Shown: positions 38,732-47,573 of the stretch, piece by piece
How positions within the stretch are numbered: the stretch's first letter is position 1
Layout: each line of letters begins with the position of its first letter
Source of the DNA: Roseovarius autotrophicus
Lineage (GTDB): Bacteria; Pseudomonadota; Alphaproteobacteria; Rhodobacterales; Rhodobacteraceae
Length of the DNA stretch: 64,000 nt
Reading direction: 5' to 3'
NCBI RefSeq assembly: GCF_018069895.1
Contig: NZ_JAGQDH010000002.1
Coordinates: forward strand, 62,001 to 126,000
Position numbers and translations under genes: made by a program
Notes under the pieces: model-generated
The model's database searches: none
What the model was told of the DNA's origin: nothing
Seen by the model: the letters and a program-made list of their open reading frames with translations, nothing else

Positions 38732-39550
38732 TCACTCCGCCCTGAGCCCGAGCACGTCGATCATGTCATATTCACCGGGGTTCTTTCCCTGACCCCAGAG
38801 CGCCGCGCGCAGCGCGCCACGGGCGAAAATCGCCCGGTCGGTGGCGATATGGCGCAGCACCACACGCTCGCCCGCGCCGGCAAAGATCACGTCATGCTCG
38901 CCCACCACATCGCCGCCGCGAATGGCGGCAAAGCCGATATGGCCGCGCTCGCGCCGCCCCGTGATCCCGTCGCGGCCCCGGTCGGCCACCGTCTCGAGCA
39001 CCACGTTGCGCCCCTCTGCCGCCGCCTCGCCCAGCATCAGCGCGGTGCCCGAGGGCGCATCGACCTTCTGGTTGTGATGGGCCTCGACGATCTCGATGTC
39101 GAAACTCTCGTCCAGCGCGGCGGCCACGCGCTTCGTCAGTTGCACCAGCAGGTTCACGCCAAGGCTCATGTTGCCCGCCCGCACGATCACCGCATGGCGC
39201 GCCGCCGCCGCCAGCCGTTTCAGGTGGGCGTCCTCGAACCCGGTCGTGCCGATCACATGCACCACCCGCGCCTGCGCCGTGATCGTCGCCAGATCGACGC
39301 TCGCGGCGGGGGCGGTAAAGTCGATCACCGCATGGGCGGTAGCCACCACCTCAAGCGGGTCGTCGCTTACCACTACGCCCAGATCCGCCCCGCCCATGGC
39401 ACGGCCCAGATCCTGCCCGATCCAGGGATGTCCGGGCCGTTCCAGCGCGCCTGTAAGCCGCGCCTGCGCGCTTTCGCCCACCACGCGCACCAGCATCTGC
39501 CCCATGCGCCCCGACACGCCGTTGATCACGATACCCGGCAGATCGCCCAT
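38732..39550 (-). CDS. dapB: 4-hydroxy-tetrahydrodipicolinate reductase
   Basis: A 272-residue enzyme of the diaminopimelate/lysine pathway. The NAD(P) motif is [11 protein letters not shown] at residues 8-18, and the catalytic H158, H159 and K162 lie in [15 protein letters not shown]. The start MGDLPGIV has GGGAG upstream; the frame continues 23 codons further without support. It is divergent from the DUF442 gene. Confidence 0.96.
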   Translation of the reverse strand: MGDLPGIVINGVSGRMGQMLVRVVGESAQARLTGALERPGHPWIGQDLGRAMGGADLGVVVSDDPLEVVATAHAVIDFTAPAASVDLATITAQARVVHVIGTTGFEDAHLKRLAAAARHAVIVRAGNMSLGVNLLVQLTKRVAAALDESFDIEIVEAHHNQKVDAPSGTALMLGEAAAEGRNVVLETVADRGRDGITGRRERGHIGFAAIRGGDVVGEHDVIFAGAGERVVLRHIATDRAIFARGALRAALWGQGKNPGEYDMIDVLGLRAE

Positions 39551-39675
39551 ATCCCGCGCTCCCTTGTTCATTCGCCGTCTGCTTAGCCCGCGCCCGCGCC
39601 CCCGGCAAGGCGGCGGCATTGATCTTGGCCGCGATTCGCGCGCATATCGGCGCCAGCCCAGCCAAGGAGAGCGTC

Positions 39676-40095
39676 ATGGACCTGCGCAAGATCACCGAGG
39701 ATTTTTCCGTCTCCCCCCAGATCGAGGTCGCGGACGTGCCCGACATCGCAGAAGCCGGCTATCGCGCGATCCTGTGCAACCGCCCCGATGGCGAGGAAAT
39801 GGGCCAGCCCGTCTATGAAGCCGTGGCCGAGGCCGCCCGCGCCGCAGGGCTCCAGGTGCAGTTCCTGCCGATCATCTCGGGGCAGATGACGCGCACCGAT
39901 GCCGAGGCGTTCAGCACAGCGCTCGACACCCTGCCCAAGCCCATCCTCGCCTATTGCCGCACCGGCACGCGCTGCACCGTGATGTGGAGCATGACGCAAA
40001 TCGACACGCTCGGGGCCGAGGAAATCCTGCGCCGCGCCTCGGATGCGGGTTATGACATGTCGGGCCTCGTGGCGCAGTTGCAATCCGGGCGATGA
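39676..40095 (+). CDS. DUF442/TIGR01244 phosphatase-like sulfurtransferase-fold protein
   Basis: A 139-residue protein of the Blh-type tyrosine-phosphatase-like family. It has MDLRKITEDFSVSPQIEVAD, the NRPDGEE segment and the active-site loop YCRTGTRC (C94 to C100). It could act as a cysteine-based phosphatase or persulfide handler; related proteins are linked to sulfide oxidation. Its stop overlaps the next start by 4 bp, so it heads a coupled three-gene unit. Confidence 0.85.
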   Translation: MDLRKITEDFSVSPQIEVADVPDIAEAGYRAILCNRPDGEEMGQPVYEAVAEAARAAGLQVQFLPIISGQMTRTDAEAFSTALDTLPKPILAYCRTGTRCTVMWSMTQIDTLGAEEILRRASDAGYDMSGLVAQLQSGR

Positions 40096-40811
40096 GTCGC
40101 TGGCGGCTTTGTGGCCATGACGGGCGTGGGGGCCGTGCCTTTGCGCTCGACGGCGTGCGCGTGCTGGCCGAGGCGGGCGGGGTCAGCGCGGACGAAGCGA
40201 TCGCATCGCTTGATCGGGCGACCGGCCCGGTGCTGCGCGTGGGCGAAGGCGTGGCCGCGCGCCTGCCCGCCCGCCTCTTGCCCGAAAGCGGCCCGACCCT
40301 GCCGGGCCTTGAGCAGGTATCGCCGCCCGATGTGCTCGACGGCTGGACGCGGCTTTTGCTCATCGGCCTGACCGAGGCCGCGCCGAACTGGGACGGGGTC
40401 GCCTGCGTGCTGACCCCGACGCTGGCCCATTGGGTGCATCTGAGCGCGCGCGAGGCGGTCAGTTGCCTCAGCTTCCTAACCCCTCGCCTCGTCATGGCGC
40501 TGGGCGGCGCGAAAGAGGTTGACCCGGCGGCCCTTGCCGACAGCATCAGCCGCCCCGAGCGCCTTGCCGCGCATCTGCGCGTGGCCGAGGTGACGGGCCG
40601 GCCCGCGGTGCTGACCGGCCATCTGCTCGGGGCAGAGCTCGCGGCTGCGCGGCCCTACTGGCTGGGCCAGAGCCTTGCCCTCGTCGCCCCCGACGGGACC
40701 GCCTCGGGGCGGGCGGCGGCACTCGCGGCGCAGGGTGTGCCGGTAACATGCCACGACCCTGACATGCTTTTGCCGTCGGCTTTCGCGGCCCTTGCCGGGC
40801 GCGGCGCATGA
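40092..40811 (+). CDS. divergent 2-dehydro-3-deoxygalactonokinase (DgoK)-like protein
   Basis: A 239-residue protein. CVLTPTLAHWVHLSAREAVS and SFLTPRL parallel the DgoK segment GTHSKWV...TFMTGEL, and LTGHLLGAELAAARPYWLGQ parallels the family C-terminus. The N-terminal sugar-kinase segment (DWGTSN type) is missing and the GTHSKW motif is degenerate, so kinase activity is doubtful. It is coupled by ATGA overlaps to the genes on both sides, which argues that it is a real, translated gene. Confidence 0.6.
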   Translation: MSRWRLCGHDGRGGRAFALDGVRVLAEAGGVSADEAIASLDRATGPVLRVGEGVAARLPARLLPESGPTLPGLEQVSPPDVLDGWTRLLLIGLTEAAPNWDGVACVLTPTLAHWVHLSAREAVSCLSFLTPRLVMALGGAKEVDPAALADSISRPERLAAHLRVAEVTGRPAVLTGHLLGAELAAARPYWLGQSLALVAPDGTASGRAAALAAQGVPVTCHDPDMLLPSAFAALAGRGA

Positions 40812-42157
40812 GGCGGACAGGGGCGGCGGCGGCGCTTTGGCTCGCGCTGACGGGACAGGCGCAGGCGCATGCCTCCGAACAGGGCTTTGTGCTGCTCCTG
40901 CCCACCGGCATCTATATCGCAGCGGGCGGAGCGGTGGTGGTACTCACGGTGGTCCTGCTCGCGCTGCTGCCGGGACGGGCGGCGTTGGCGCCGCTTCGGC
41001 CTGTGGCGCTCTGGCGGCGGGCCAGAGGCGGGCCGACCCTCAGCCTGCTGTCGGCGGCACTGCTGCTCTGGGCGGTGTGGCAGGGCTGGACCGGATCGCG
41101 CGATCCGCTGGGCAATCCGCTTTCGCTCGGGGTCTGGGTGGTATTCTGGATGGGACTGGTGGCGGTTCAGGGGCTGATCGGCGATATCTGGTCCCGCATC
41201 AACCCGTGGACGGGGCTGGCCGGCCTCTTCAGGCGCCGTGCGCCGCTTTTGCGCTATCCGCGCCGCTGGGGGCACTGGCCTGCCGCGTTGGGGTTTCTCG
41301 CCTTTGCAGGCTTTCTGCTGGCCGATCCCGCCCCAGCCGATCCGGCGCGGCTGGCGGTGGTGACGGGCGGCTACTGGATGCTGACACTGGTGGCGGTGGT
41401 GCTTTTCGGCCCGCGCTGGCTTGTGCGCGGCGAGGCGCTGGGCGTATTCTTGCGCGCCTACGGGCGGATGGGGATTTTCGGGCGGCGGGGAGCGCGGCGG
41501 GCGCTGGGTTTGCCGGGTTGGCAGATACTTCGCAGCCCCCGCCCATCGCTGGGGCTGGCGGTCATGATGCTGCTTCTACTGGGCAGCGGCAGTTTCGACG
41601 GGCTCAACGAGACCTTCTGGTGGCTGGGACTCATCGGCACCAATCCGCTGGAATTTCCGGGGCGCTCGGCGGTGGTGGCGGTGAATGTCGCGGGTCTCGG
41701 CATCGCCAATGCCGCGCTGATCGCCATCCTTGCCGCCGCGCTTGCCCTCGGCGCGCATCTGGCCGGCGAGCCGGCACGAACGGCCCACCTCATCCGCCTC
41801 TACGCACCGACACTGTTGCCGATCGCGCTGGCCTATCACATCGCGCATTACCTGACGGCGCTGCTGCTCGACGGCCAGTATGTGCTGGCCGGGATCGTCG
41901 AGGCGCTGCATTTGGGCGATTACCACGTCACCGCCGGATTTCTGAGCCATCCCGGCCCGGTGCGCCTGATCTGGCTCACGCAGGCGGGCACCGTCGTGGC
42001 AGGCCATGTCATCGCGCTGATGCTGGCGCATGCGGTGGCGCTGCGCGCGGGCCAGTCGGTGCGCCGCGCCGTCCTGGGACAGGCCCCCTTGGCCCTCTTC
42101 ATGGTTGCCTACACCGTCTTCGGCCTGTGGCTTCTCGCCACGCCACGCGGTATCTGA
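40808..42157 (+). CDS. polytopic membrane protein of unknown function
   Basis: A 449-residue hydrophobic protein with an N-terminal signal-like segment (LWLALTGQAQAHA) and about ten further hydrophobic helices. Histidines recur near the end (AYHIAHYLTALLL, LHLGDYHVTAGFL, VAGHVIALMLAHAV), hinting at metal or haem contact. Similar proteins are, to my memory, labelled fenitrothion hydrolase in databases, a name with little mechanistic meaning. It overlaps the DgoK-like gene by 4 bp and precedes the ABC importer genes by 95 bp. Confidence 0.75.
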   Translation: MRRTGAAAALWLALTGQAQAHASEQGFVLLLPTGIYIAAGGAVVVLTVVLLALLPGRAALAPLRPVALWRRARGGPTLSLLSAALLLWAVWQGWTGSRDPLGNPLSLGVWVVFWMGLVAVQGLIGDIWSRINPWTGLAGLFRRRAPLLRYPRRWGHWPAALGFLAFAGFLLADPAPADPARLAVVTGGYWMLTLVAVVLFGPRWLVRGEALGVFLRAYGRMGIFGRRGARRALGLPGWQILRSPRPSLGLAVMMLLLLGSGSFDGLNETFWWLGLIGTNPLEFPGRSAVVAVNVAGLGIANAALIAILAAALALGAHLAGEPARTAHLIRLYAPTLLPIALAYHIAHYLTALLLDGQYVLAGIVEALHLGDYHVTAGFLSHPGPVRLIWLTQAGTVVAGHVIALMLAHAVALRAGQSVRRAVLGQAPLALFMVAYTVFGLWLLATPRGI

Positions 42158-42189
42158 GGGTCAGGAGGCTGGACAATGGGGGGCAGTCT

Positions 42190-42202
42190 GCGCAATTTGC
42201 GC
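42190..42202. promoter_or_regulatory. perfect palindrome upstream of the ABC importer
   Basis: GCGCAATTTGCGC is a perfect 6+1+6 inverted repeat located 51 bp before the binding-protein start. It is a possible operator, but in a GC-rich genome such short palindromes can occur by chance. Confidence 0.3.
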
Positions 42203-42252
42203 GCGAGCGGCACTTTTGCCGATCGCAACCAGAACAGAGCTGAGACCCGCCC

Positions 42253-43542
42253 ATGACCATCAAGACCGATCTCACCGCCATCTCTCGCCGTGGCGCGCTC
42301 GGAACGCTCGCGGCTGGTGCCGCCGCGGCGAGCCTGCCCCTTTGGGCGCGCTACGCCCATGCCCAGAGCGCTGCGCCGATCCGGCTGGGCTTTCAGGTCC
42401 ATCGCACCGGCATCGGCGCGGCCTATGGCCGCTGGTATGGCCGCACGGTCGAAGCGGCCGTCAATCTCATCAACGAGGGTGGCGGCATCAATGGTCGGCC
42501 CGTGGAGATCGTGGCCGAGGATGACGGCACCGACCCCAAGCGCGGCGCCGAAGTGGTGGAGAAGTTCGCCAATCAGCACCGGGTGGATGTGGTCTTTGGC
42601 CCGCTCTTCAGCCATGTGGTGATCGGCTCCGCCCCGCGCGCGGGCGAGTTGAAGCTGCCTTATTTCGTGGTCTCCGAGGGCCATCATGTCGCTAGCGGGA
42701 TGCTCAATCGCTACACGCTTCAGCCCGGCATCACGGATGTGAAAAGCCAGGTCATCTCGATGGCCCCTTTCATCACCGAAACGCTTGGCAAGAAGGTCAC
42801 GATGATCTTTCCCGATTACGGCTTCGGCTATGATCACCGCGACAATCTTGTTCCGGCGATCGAGGCGAATGGCGGCACGGTGCTGGAAAAGATCGCGATT
42901 CCGCCGACAGAGACCTCCTTTACCAAGTATTTCCCGCGCATCCCGCGCGATACCGAGGTGCTCTATCACGTCATGGTGGGTCCTGCCGTCCTGACCTTTG
43001 TCAAGGAACTGGGCGAGTTCTTCGGCGGGCAGGGGCCGGCACTGTTCGGCTTCATCGACAGCCTTGAGGCGGTTGCCATCGACAGCCCTGGCCTTGAATT
43101 TCTTGAGGGCAGCCATTTCTGGGAAGGCATGTGCCGCCATGCACAACCCGATCAGAGCGAGCATGAGGCATTCTATCGTGCCGCCGTTGGTGTCAACGAC
43201 CGTGGCGCCTCGATGGCCGATCCGCGCGACGTGTCCACCTATGGCCACATGTTCGGCTGCTGGGAGACGCTGCACGTCATCAAGGCGGGGATGGAGGCGG
43301 CGGGATACGCCGGTCCGCAGCACCGTGCCGCGCTGATCGAGGCGGTCGAGGCCATGGAGGACATGCCCGAGGGGCTGGCGCATCCGCAGGGCGCCAAGCG
43401 CTTCAACGGGCGCACCCATCAGGTCTTTGGCCACCAGAACATCAGCCGGGTCGAGGGCGGGCGGCTTATCCGCGTGCATCGCACATCGATCGAGGATACG
43501 CTCTATCCCGACGAGGTGGATTACACCCAACAGCCGTTCTGA
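42253..43542 (+). CDS. Liv-type ABC transporter substrate-binding protein (Tat signal)
   Basis: A 429-residue periplasmic binding protein. The N-terminus has a twin-arginine signal (ISRRGALGTLAAG, then a hydrophobic stretch ending AHAQ). The mature protein begins APIRLGFQVHRTGIGAAYG and has the type I fold of LivJ/K and amide/urea-binding proteins (EAAVNLINEGGGINGRPV). It feeds the LivHMGF-type genes that follow after one intervening lipoprotein gene. Tat export suggests that it folds in the cytoplasm before export. The ligand is unknown. Confidence 0.92.
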   Translation: MTIKTDLTAISRRGALGTLAAGAAAASLPLWARYAHAQSAAPIRLGFQVHRTGIGAAYGRWYGRTVEAAVNLINEGGGINGRPVEIVAEDDGTDPKRGAEVVEKFANQHRVDVVFGPLFSHVVIGSAPRAGELKLPYFVVSEGHHVASGMLNRYTLQPGITDVKSQVISMAPFITETLGKKVTMIFPDYGFGYDHRDNLVPAIEANGGTVLEKIAIPPTETSFTKYFPRIPRDTEVLYHVMVGPAVLTFVKELGEFFGGQGPALFGFIDSLEAVAIDSPGLEFLEGSHFWEGMCRHAQPDQSEHEAFYRAAVGVNDRGASMADPRDVSTYGHMFGCWETLHVIKAGMEAAGYAGPQHRAALIEAVEAMEDMPEGLAHPQGAKRFNGRTHQVFGHQNISRVEGGRLIRVHRTSIEDTLYPDEVDYTQQPF

Positions 43543-43556
43543 GGAGGCAAGCGCAG

Positions 43557-44174
43557 GTGGCGGTGACGCGCAGGCAGATGGTGCAGGGGCTGGCGCTTCT
43601 GGCGCTGGCCGGCTGCGGCGCGCCCCCGCCCCCCGCCGAGGCGGAGGAGGTGGCGCGGCTTGCCGCCGCCATCGCCGGGCTTGACCCCGAGGTGGACCGC
43701 GACGAAGCGGCGCGCGCCGCGCGCCTCTCCTACGCGCATACGCACGCGCTGGCGCTGCAATACCGGATCACCGATCCGCCGCTGATCCACAACACCAAGG
43801 TCAACATGGGGCTCAAGCCGCGCGGTCTATGCTGGCACTGGGCGCGTGACATGGAGGACCGGCTGAAGCAAGAGCGATTCGCCACGCTCGACCTGCATCG
43901 CGCGGTTGCGAATGCCGACAACGTGTTTCGGCTGGAACATTCCACCGCCATCGTGAGCGCGAAGGGTGCGGCTTTTGACGAGGGCATCGTTCTTGACCCG
44001 TGGCGCAAGGGCGGGCGGCTTACATGGGTCGCGGTGCGCCATGACCCGATGTATGTCTGGAAGCCGCGCAACGAGGTCGTCGCGCGTGCGCTGGAGCGCC
44101 GCCACGGGCAGATCGTGACCCTCACCGAGGATCAGCGCATCCTCATGGGCGGGATGGAGTTCGTGCCGCAATGA
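43557..44174 (+). CDS. lipoprotein with Cys-His-Asp (transglutaminase/papain-like) arrangement
   Basis: A 205-residue lipoprotein starting with GTG, lipobox LAGC at residues 17-20. The mature part shows C92 in RGLCWHWARDM, H128 in RLEHSTAIV and D147 in IVLDPWRKGG, in the order and spacing of transglutaminase-like/NlpC-like cysteine hydrolase folds. No family name is recognised with certainty. It is inserted between the binding protein (14 bp) and the permease gene (16 bp) of an ABC importer, so it is co-expressed with it; a role in processing the ligand or a cell-wall peptide is inferred only from this position. Confidence 0.75.
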   Translation: MAVTRRQMVQGLALLALAGCGAPPPPAEAEEVARLAAAIAGLDPEVDRDEAARAARLSYAHTHALALQYRITDPPLIHNTKVNMGLKPRGLCWHWARDMEDRLKQERFATLDLHRAVANADNVFRLEHSTAIVSAKGAAFDEGIVLDPWRKGGRLTWVAVRHDPMYVWKPRNEVVARALERRHGQIVTLTEDQRILMGGMEFVPQ

Positions 44175-44190
44175 GCGGGGCGCAGCACTG

Positions 44191-45111
44191 ATGGAGTTCG
44201 GCCCCCACCTCATGCTCGCCACGCTCGAAGGCGCGGTGACAGCGGCCGTGCTGGCGCTGACGGCGGCAGGGCTCAGCCTTGTCTTCGGCGTCATGCGGGT
44301 GGTCAACATCGCCCATGGCGAGTTCTTCATGCTGGGCGCGGTGCTGGCGTGGTGGGTGACGCAGGCGGTGGCGGGGCCCTGGGGCTTTGCGCTGGCGCTG
44401 GTGGTGGCCCCGCTCCTTGTGGGCGCGCTCGCCGTGGCGGCGGATGTGACCATCCTCAAGCGCCTCTCCTATGATCCCGAGCGCACCATCGTCGCTACCA
44501 TCGGCCTGCTCTATATCCTGCAACAACTCACCCTGATGACCTATGGTCCCGATGCGCGCCCCGTGGTGGCCCCGTTCAACGCCCGCATCGCCCTGCCATG
44601 GCTCGAGCGGGGGCCGGACGGCTGGGCGCTCACATGGCCATGGGGGTTGGGGATCACCACATGGAAGCTTACCGTGATCGGGGCGGCGGGGGCGGTGCTT
44701 TGCGCGCTGTGGCTGTTTCTGGCGCGCACGCGGGTGGGGCTCGTGATGCGCGCCACGCAGGCCGACCGCGAGATGGCCACCGCCTTCGGCGTGCCGGTGG
44801 AGCGGGTCTATGCGCTGACCTTCGGGCTGGGGGCGGGGATGGCCGCGCTTGCCGCCGTGCTGATCGTGCCGATTCAACAGGCGCATTACCTGATGGGGGC
44901 GGATCCGCTTCTGCTGTCGTTCATCGTGGTGATCATCGGCGGGCTTGGCAGCCTGCCGGGCACGCTGTTGGCGGCGGTGCTGATCGGGCTGTCTGACGGG
45001 ATCATCTCGGTTTTCTTCTCGCCGACGCTGGCCAAGATCCTTGCCACGCTGCTGGTGGCACTGGTGCTGGTGTTCCGCCCGCAGGGCCTTTTCGGGGCGC
45101 GCGGGCGGTGA
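44191..45111 (+). CDS. Liv-type ABC transporter permease (LivH-like)
   Basis: A 306-residue inner-membrane permease with about eight helices. LSLVFGVMRVVNIAHGEFFMLGA at the N-terminus and GGLGSLPGTLLAAVLIGL near the C-terminus are hallmarks of the LivH branch of branched-chain amino acid/amide importers. It pairs with the next gene, whose start overlaps its stop. Confidence 0.93.
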   Translation: MEFGPHLMLATLEGAVTAAVLALTAAGLSLVFGVMRVVNIAHGEFFMLGAVLAWWVTQAVAGPWGFALALVVAPLLVGALAVAADVTILKRLSYDPERTIVATIGLLYILQQLTLMTYGPDARPVVAPFNARIALPWLERGPDGWALTWPWGLGITTWKLTVIGAAGAVLCALWLFLARTRVGLVMRATQADREMATAFGVPVERVYALTFGLGAGMAALAAVLIVPIQQAHYLMGADPLLLSFIVVIIGGLGSLPGTLLAAVLIGLSDGIISVFFSPTLAKILATLLVALVLVFRPQGLFGARGR

Positions 45112-46040
45112 GGGCGCTGGTGCTCCATCTTGGCCTAATCGCGGCGCTTCTGGCGGCGCATTTCCTGCTGCCCGCCTATCACCATGGCAATCTGGCACGG
45201 GTGATGGTGCTGGCAAGCTACGCTTTGGCCTATAACCTGCTCTTCGGCTACACTGGCCTTCTGAGCCTTGGCCACGCGCTCTTCTTCGCGGCGGGGCTGT
45301 ATGGGATGGGCATGGGGGTGCAGCATCTCGGGCTTGGCGCGGGGGCGGGGCTGATGCTCGGGATCGCGTCGGGCGCGGTGGTCTCGGCCCTTGTTGCGGC
45401 GCTGGCGCTGCGCACCTCGGGCGTGGCCTTCATGATCGTCACGCTGATGTTCGCGCAGGCGGGGTTCCTCACCATCCTGCATTTCGGCGAATGGACACGG
45501 GGCGACGAGGGTTTTGTTCTGGCGCAAGCGGGGCGAGTGCTCTGGGGCATGGATCTGAGTGCGCCCGGCACGCGCTATCTGGCGGCTCTGGTTCTCTTCT
45601 CCATTTGCCTGCTTCTGAGCCTTGCGCTGGTGCGCGCGCCGTTCGGCCGGGTGCTGGTGGCGATCCGCGAGAACGAGGAACGGGTGCGGATGCTGGGCTA
45701 TGACACGCAGGCGCACAGATTTGCCGCGATGGTTGCCTCTGGCACGATGGCGGCGGTGGCGGGGGCGGTCTACGGGATGCTTTTCGGCTATGTCGGCGCG
45801 ACATTCGCAAGCGTGCAATATTCGATCCTGCCGCTTCTGTGGGTGCTCCTGGGTGGTGCGGGCACCGTGCTAGGCCCCTTCATCGGCACGCTTTTCATGT
45901 TCTATCTCATCGACCTGAGTTCCGGCCTCACCACCGCCTACATGCTGATTGCCGGGGTGGCGCTGGTGGGGTTGACGCTTTTCGCGCCGCAGGGCATCAT
46001 GGGCGAGGTGCGCCGCAGGTTCTGGCGGGGGCTGCCATGA
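45108..46040 (+). CDS. Liv-type ABC transporter permease (LivM-like)
   Basis: A 310-residue permease starting with a GTG that overlaps the previous stop by 4 bp. YALAYNLLFGYTGLLSLGHA and VLLGGAGTVLGPFIGTLFMF mark the LivM branch. It forms the membrane channel with the LivH-like protein. Confidence 0.93.
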   Translation: MRALVLHLGLIAALLAAHFLLPAYHHGNLARVMVLASYALAYNLLFGYTGLLSLGHALFFAAGLYGMGMGVQHLGLGAGAGLMLGIASGAVVSALVAALALRTSGVAFMIVTLMFAQAGFLTILHFGEWTRGDEGFVLAQAGRVLWGMDLSAPGTRYLAALVLFSICLLLSLALVRAPFGRVLVAIRENEERVRMLGYDTQAHRFAAMVASGTMAAVAGAVYGMLFGYVGATFASVQYSILPLLWVLLGGAGTVLGPFIGTLFMFYLIDLSSGLTTAYMLIAGVALVGLTLFAPQGIMGEVRRRFWRGLP

Positions 46041-46759
46041 GCCTTCTGTCGGTGCGCGGCCTCACCCGCGATTTCGATGGGTTGCGCGCCGTGGATGGCG
46101 TCGATCTCGACCTGCCCGAAGGCGAGGTGCGCGCGCTCATCGGCCCCAACGGCGCGGGCAAGACGACACTGGTGGGCATGATCGCAGGCCGCATCGCGCC
46201 CACGCGAGGCCAGGTCATCTTTGACGGGCGCGACATCACGCGCCTGCCCGCGCATCGCCGGATGCGGCTGGGGATGGCCTATACGTTCCAGATCACATCC
46301 GTGTTCGCGGGGCTGAGCGTGGCAGAGAACGTGACGCTGGCCGCAAGGCGGCGGGTGCGCGGGGCGGGGCTGGTGCAGGCGGTCACGCAGGCGCTCGTCC
46401 GCGTCGGGCTTGAGGCGCGCGCCGATCAGGTGGCGGGCGATCTGGCCTATGGCCATCAGCGCCTGCTGGAGATCGCCATGGGCCTTGCCCAGCGCCCGCG
46501 CCTTCTGATCCTTGACGAGCCGACCCAAGGCCTGAGCGAAGGTGAAATCGAGGGATTTCAGGCGCTTGTTCGCGATCTGGCGGGCGAGGTCACGATCCTT
46601 CTGATCGAGCACAACATGGCCGTGGTCATGGCCCTGGCCGAGCGCATCACGGTGATGGCGGGGGGGCGCATCCTAGCCGAGGGCACGCCGCTCGAGATTC
46701 ACGCCAACCGTGCCGTGCAGGCGGCCTATCTGGGGGGCGGGGATGCTGCGGATCGCTGA
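46037..46759 (+). CDS. Liv-type ABC transporter ATPase (LivG-like)
   Basis: A 240-residue ATP-binding subunit. Walker A GPNGAGKTT is at residues 36-44, the Q-loop is in YTFQITSVF, the signature segment is LAYGHQRLLEIAM, and Walker B LLILDEPTQGL. Start overlaps the LivM-like stop by 4 bp; its end overlaps the start of the LivF-like gene by 17 bp. Confidence 0.94.
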   Translation: MSLLSVRGLTRDFDGLRAVDGVDLDLPEGEVRALIGPNGAGKTTLVGMIAGRIAPTRGQVIFDGRDITRLPAHRRMRLGMAYTFQITSVFAGLSVAENVTLAARRRVRGAGLVQAVTQALVRVGLEARADQVAGDLAYGHQRLLEIAMGLAQRPRLLILDEPTQGLSEGEIEGFQALVRDLAGEVTILLIEHNMAVVMALAERITVMAGGRILAEGTPLEIHANRAVQAAYLGGGDAADR

Positions 46760-47438
46760 TCTGCGCGCCGGATACGGCGCGGCGGAGGTGCTGCACGGCG
46801 TCTCGCTCACCGTGGCCTCCGGCGAAATCCTGTGCCTCATGGGCCGCAACGGCGCGGGCAAGACCACGCTCTTGCGCGCGGCGATGGGGCTGTTGGCCCC
46901 CATGGGCGGTGAGGTCTGGCTGGGCGAGACGCGGCTTGATGCGCTGCCCTCGTATCGTGTGCCGGGGGCTGGTCTGGGCTATGTGCCGCAGGGTCGCCGC
47001 CTCTTTGCCGGGCTGAGCGTGGCCGAAAACCTCGAAATCGGGCTTATGGCGGGCGGCGGCGGCGGGGTTTTGCGCGACGAGGTGCTCGACCTCTTTCCCC
47101 GCCTGCGCGACCGCCTGCGCCAGCGCGCCGAAACGCTCTCGGGTGGCGAGCAGCAGATGCTGGCGCTGGCGCGCGCGCTCTGTCTTGCCCCCCGCGCGCT
47201 CTTGCTCGATGAGCCGACCGAGGGGCTGCAACCCTCGATGATCGCCGCGATCCGTGAGGTGGTGGCACAAAAGCGCGCCGAGGGGGTGGCGGTCCTGCTG
47301 GTCGAACAGCGCCTTGACGCGGTGCTCTCGGTCGCCGACCGGGTGGCGTTTCTGGAAAACGGGCGGCTGGCCGAGGAGATGACGGCAGAGACCTTGCGCG
47401 CCGACCGCGCGCGCGCGGATCGCTATCTCGGCGTTTGA
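46743..47438 (+). CDS. Liv-type ABC transporter ATPase (LivF-like)
   Basis: A 231-residue ATP-binding subunit. Walker A GRNGAGKTT is at 34-42, signature LSGGEQQMLALARAL, Walker B LLLDEPTEGL. It completes the importer encoded from 42.25 to 47.4 kb. The gene is followed by a pair of hairpins that probably end the operon. Confidence 0.94.
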   Translation: MLRIADLRAGYGAAEVLHGVSLTVASGEILCLMGRNGAGKTTLLRAAMGLLAPMGGEVWLGETRLDALPSYRVPGAGLGYVPQGRRLFAGLSVAENLEIGLMAGGGGGVLRDEVLDLFPRLRDRLRQRAETLSGGEQQMLALARALCLAPRALLLDEPTEGLQPSMIAAIREVVAQKRAEGVAVLLVEQRLDAVLSVADRVAFLENGRLAEEMTAETLRADRARADRYLGV

Positions 47439-47465
47439 GGGGCGCGGGACCGGGGGCGCACCGTC

Positions 47466-47525
47466 ACCCTCGGACTGGATCCGAGGGTCTCTCGGCCACG
47501 GGATCCTCCGGTCAAGCCGGAGGAT
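47466..47525. repeat. pair of REP-like palindromes
   Basis: Two perfect 9-bp stems with 5-nt loops stand 14 bp apart: ACCCTCGGA/TCCGAGGGT (47466-47488) and ATCCTCCGG/CCGGAGGAT (47503-47525). They lie between the convergent ends of the LivF-like gene and cobS. The same geometry occurs at 57265-57283. They may be repetitive extragenic palindromes and may also act as a bidirectional terminator. Confidence 0.75.
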
Positions 47526-47573
47526 GACCCCCGCCACATAGACAACCGCCCCTTGATCCGATGGATCTGCCGG

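Noticed and set aside
46647..47537. 296-codon minus-strand frame starting MAGVILRLDRRIP
   Set aside because: Its first residues are the translation of the REP-like palindromes, and the rest is antisense to the LivF-like gene.
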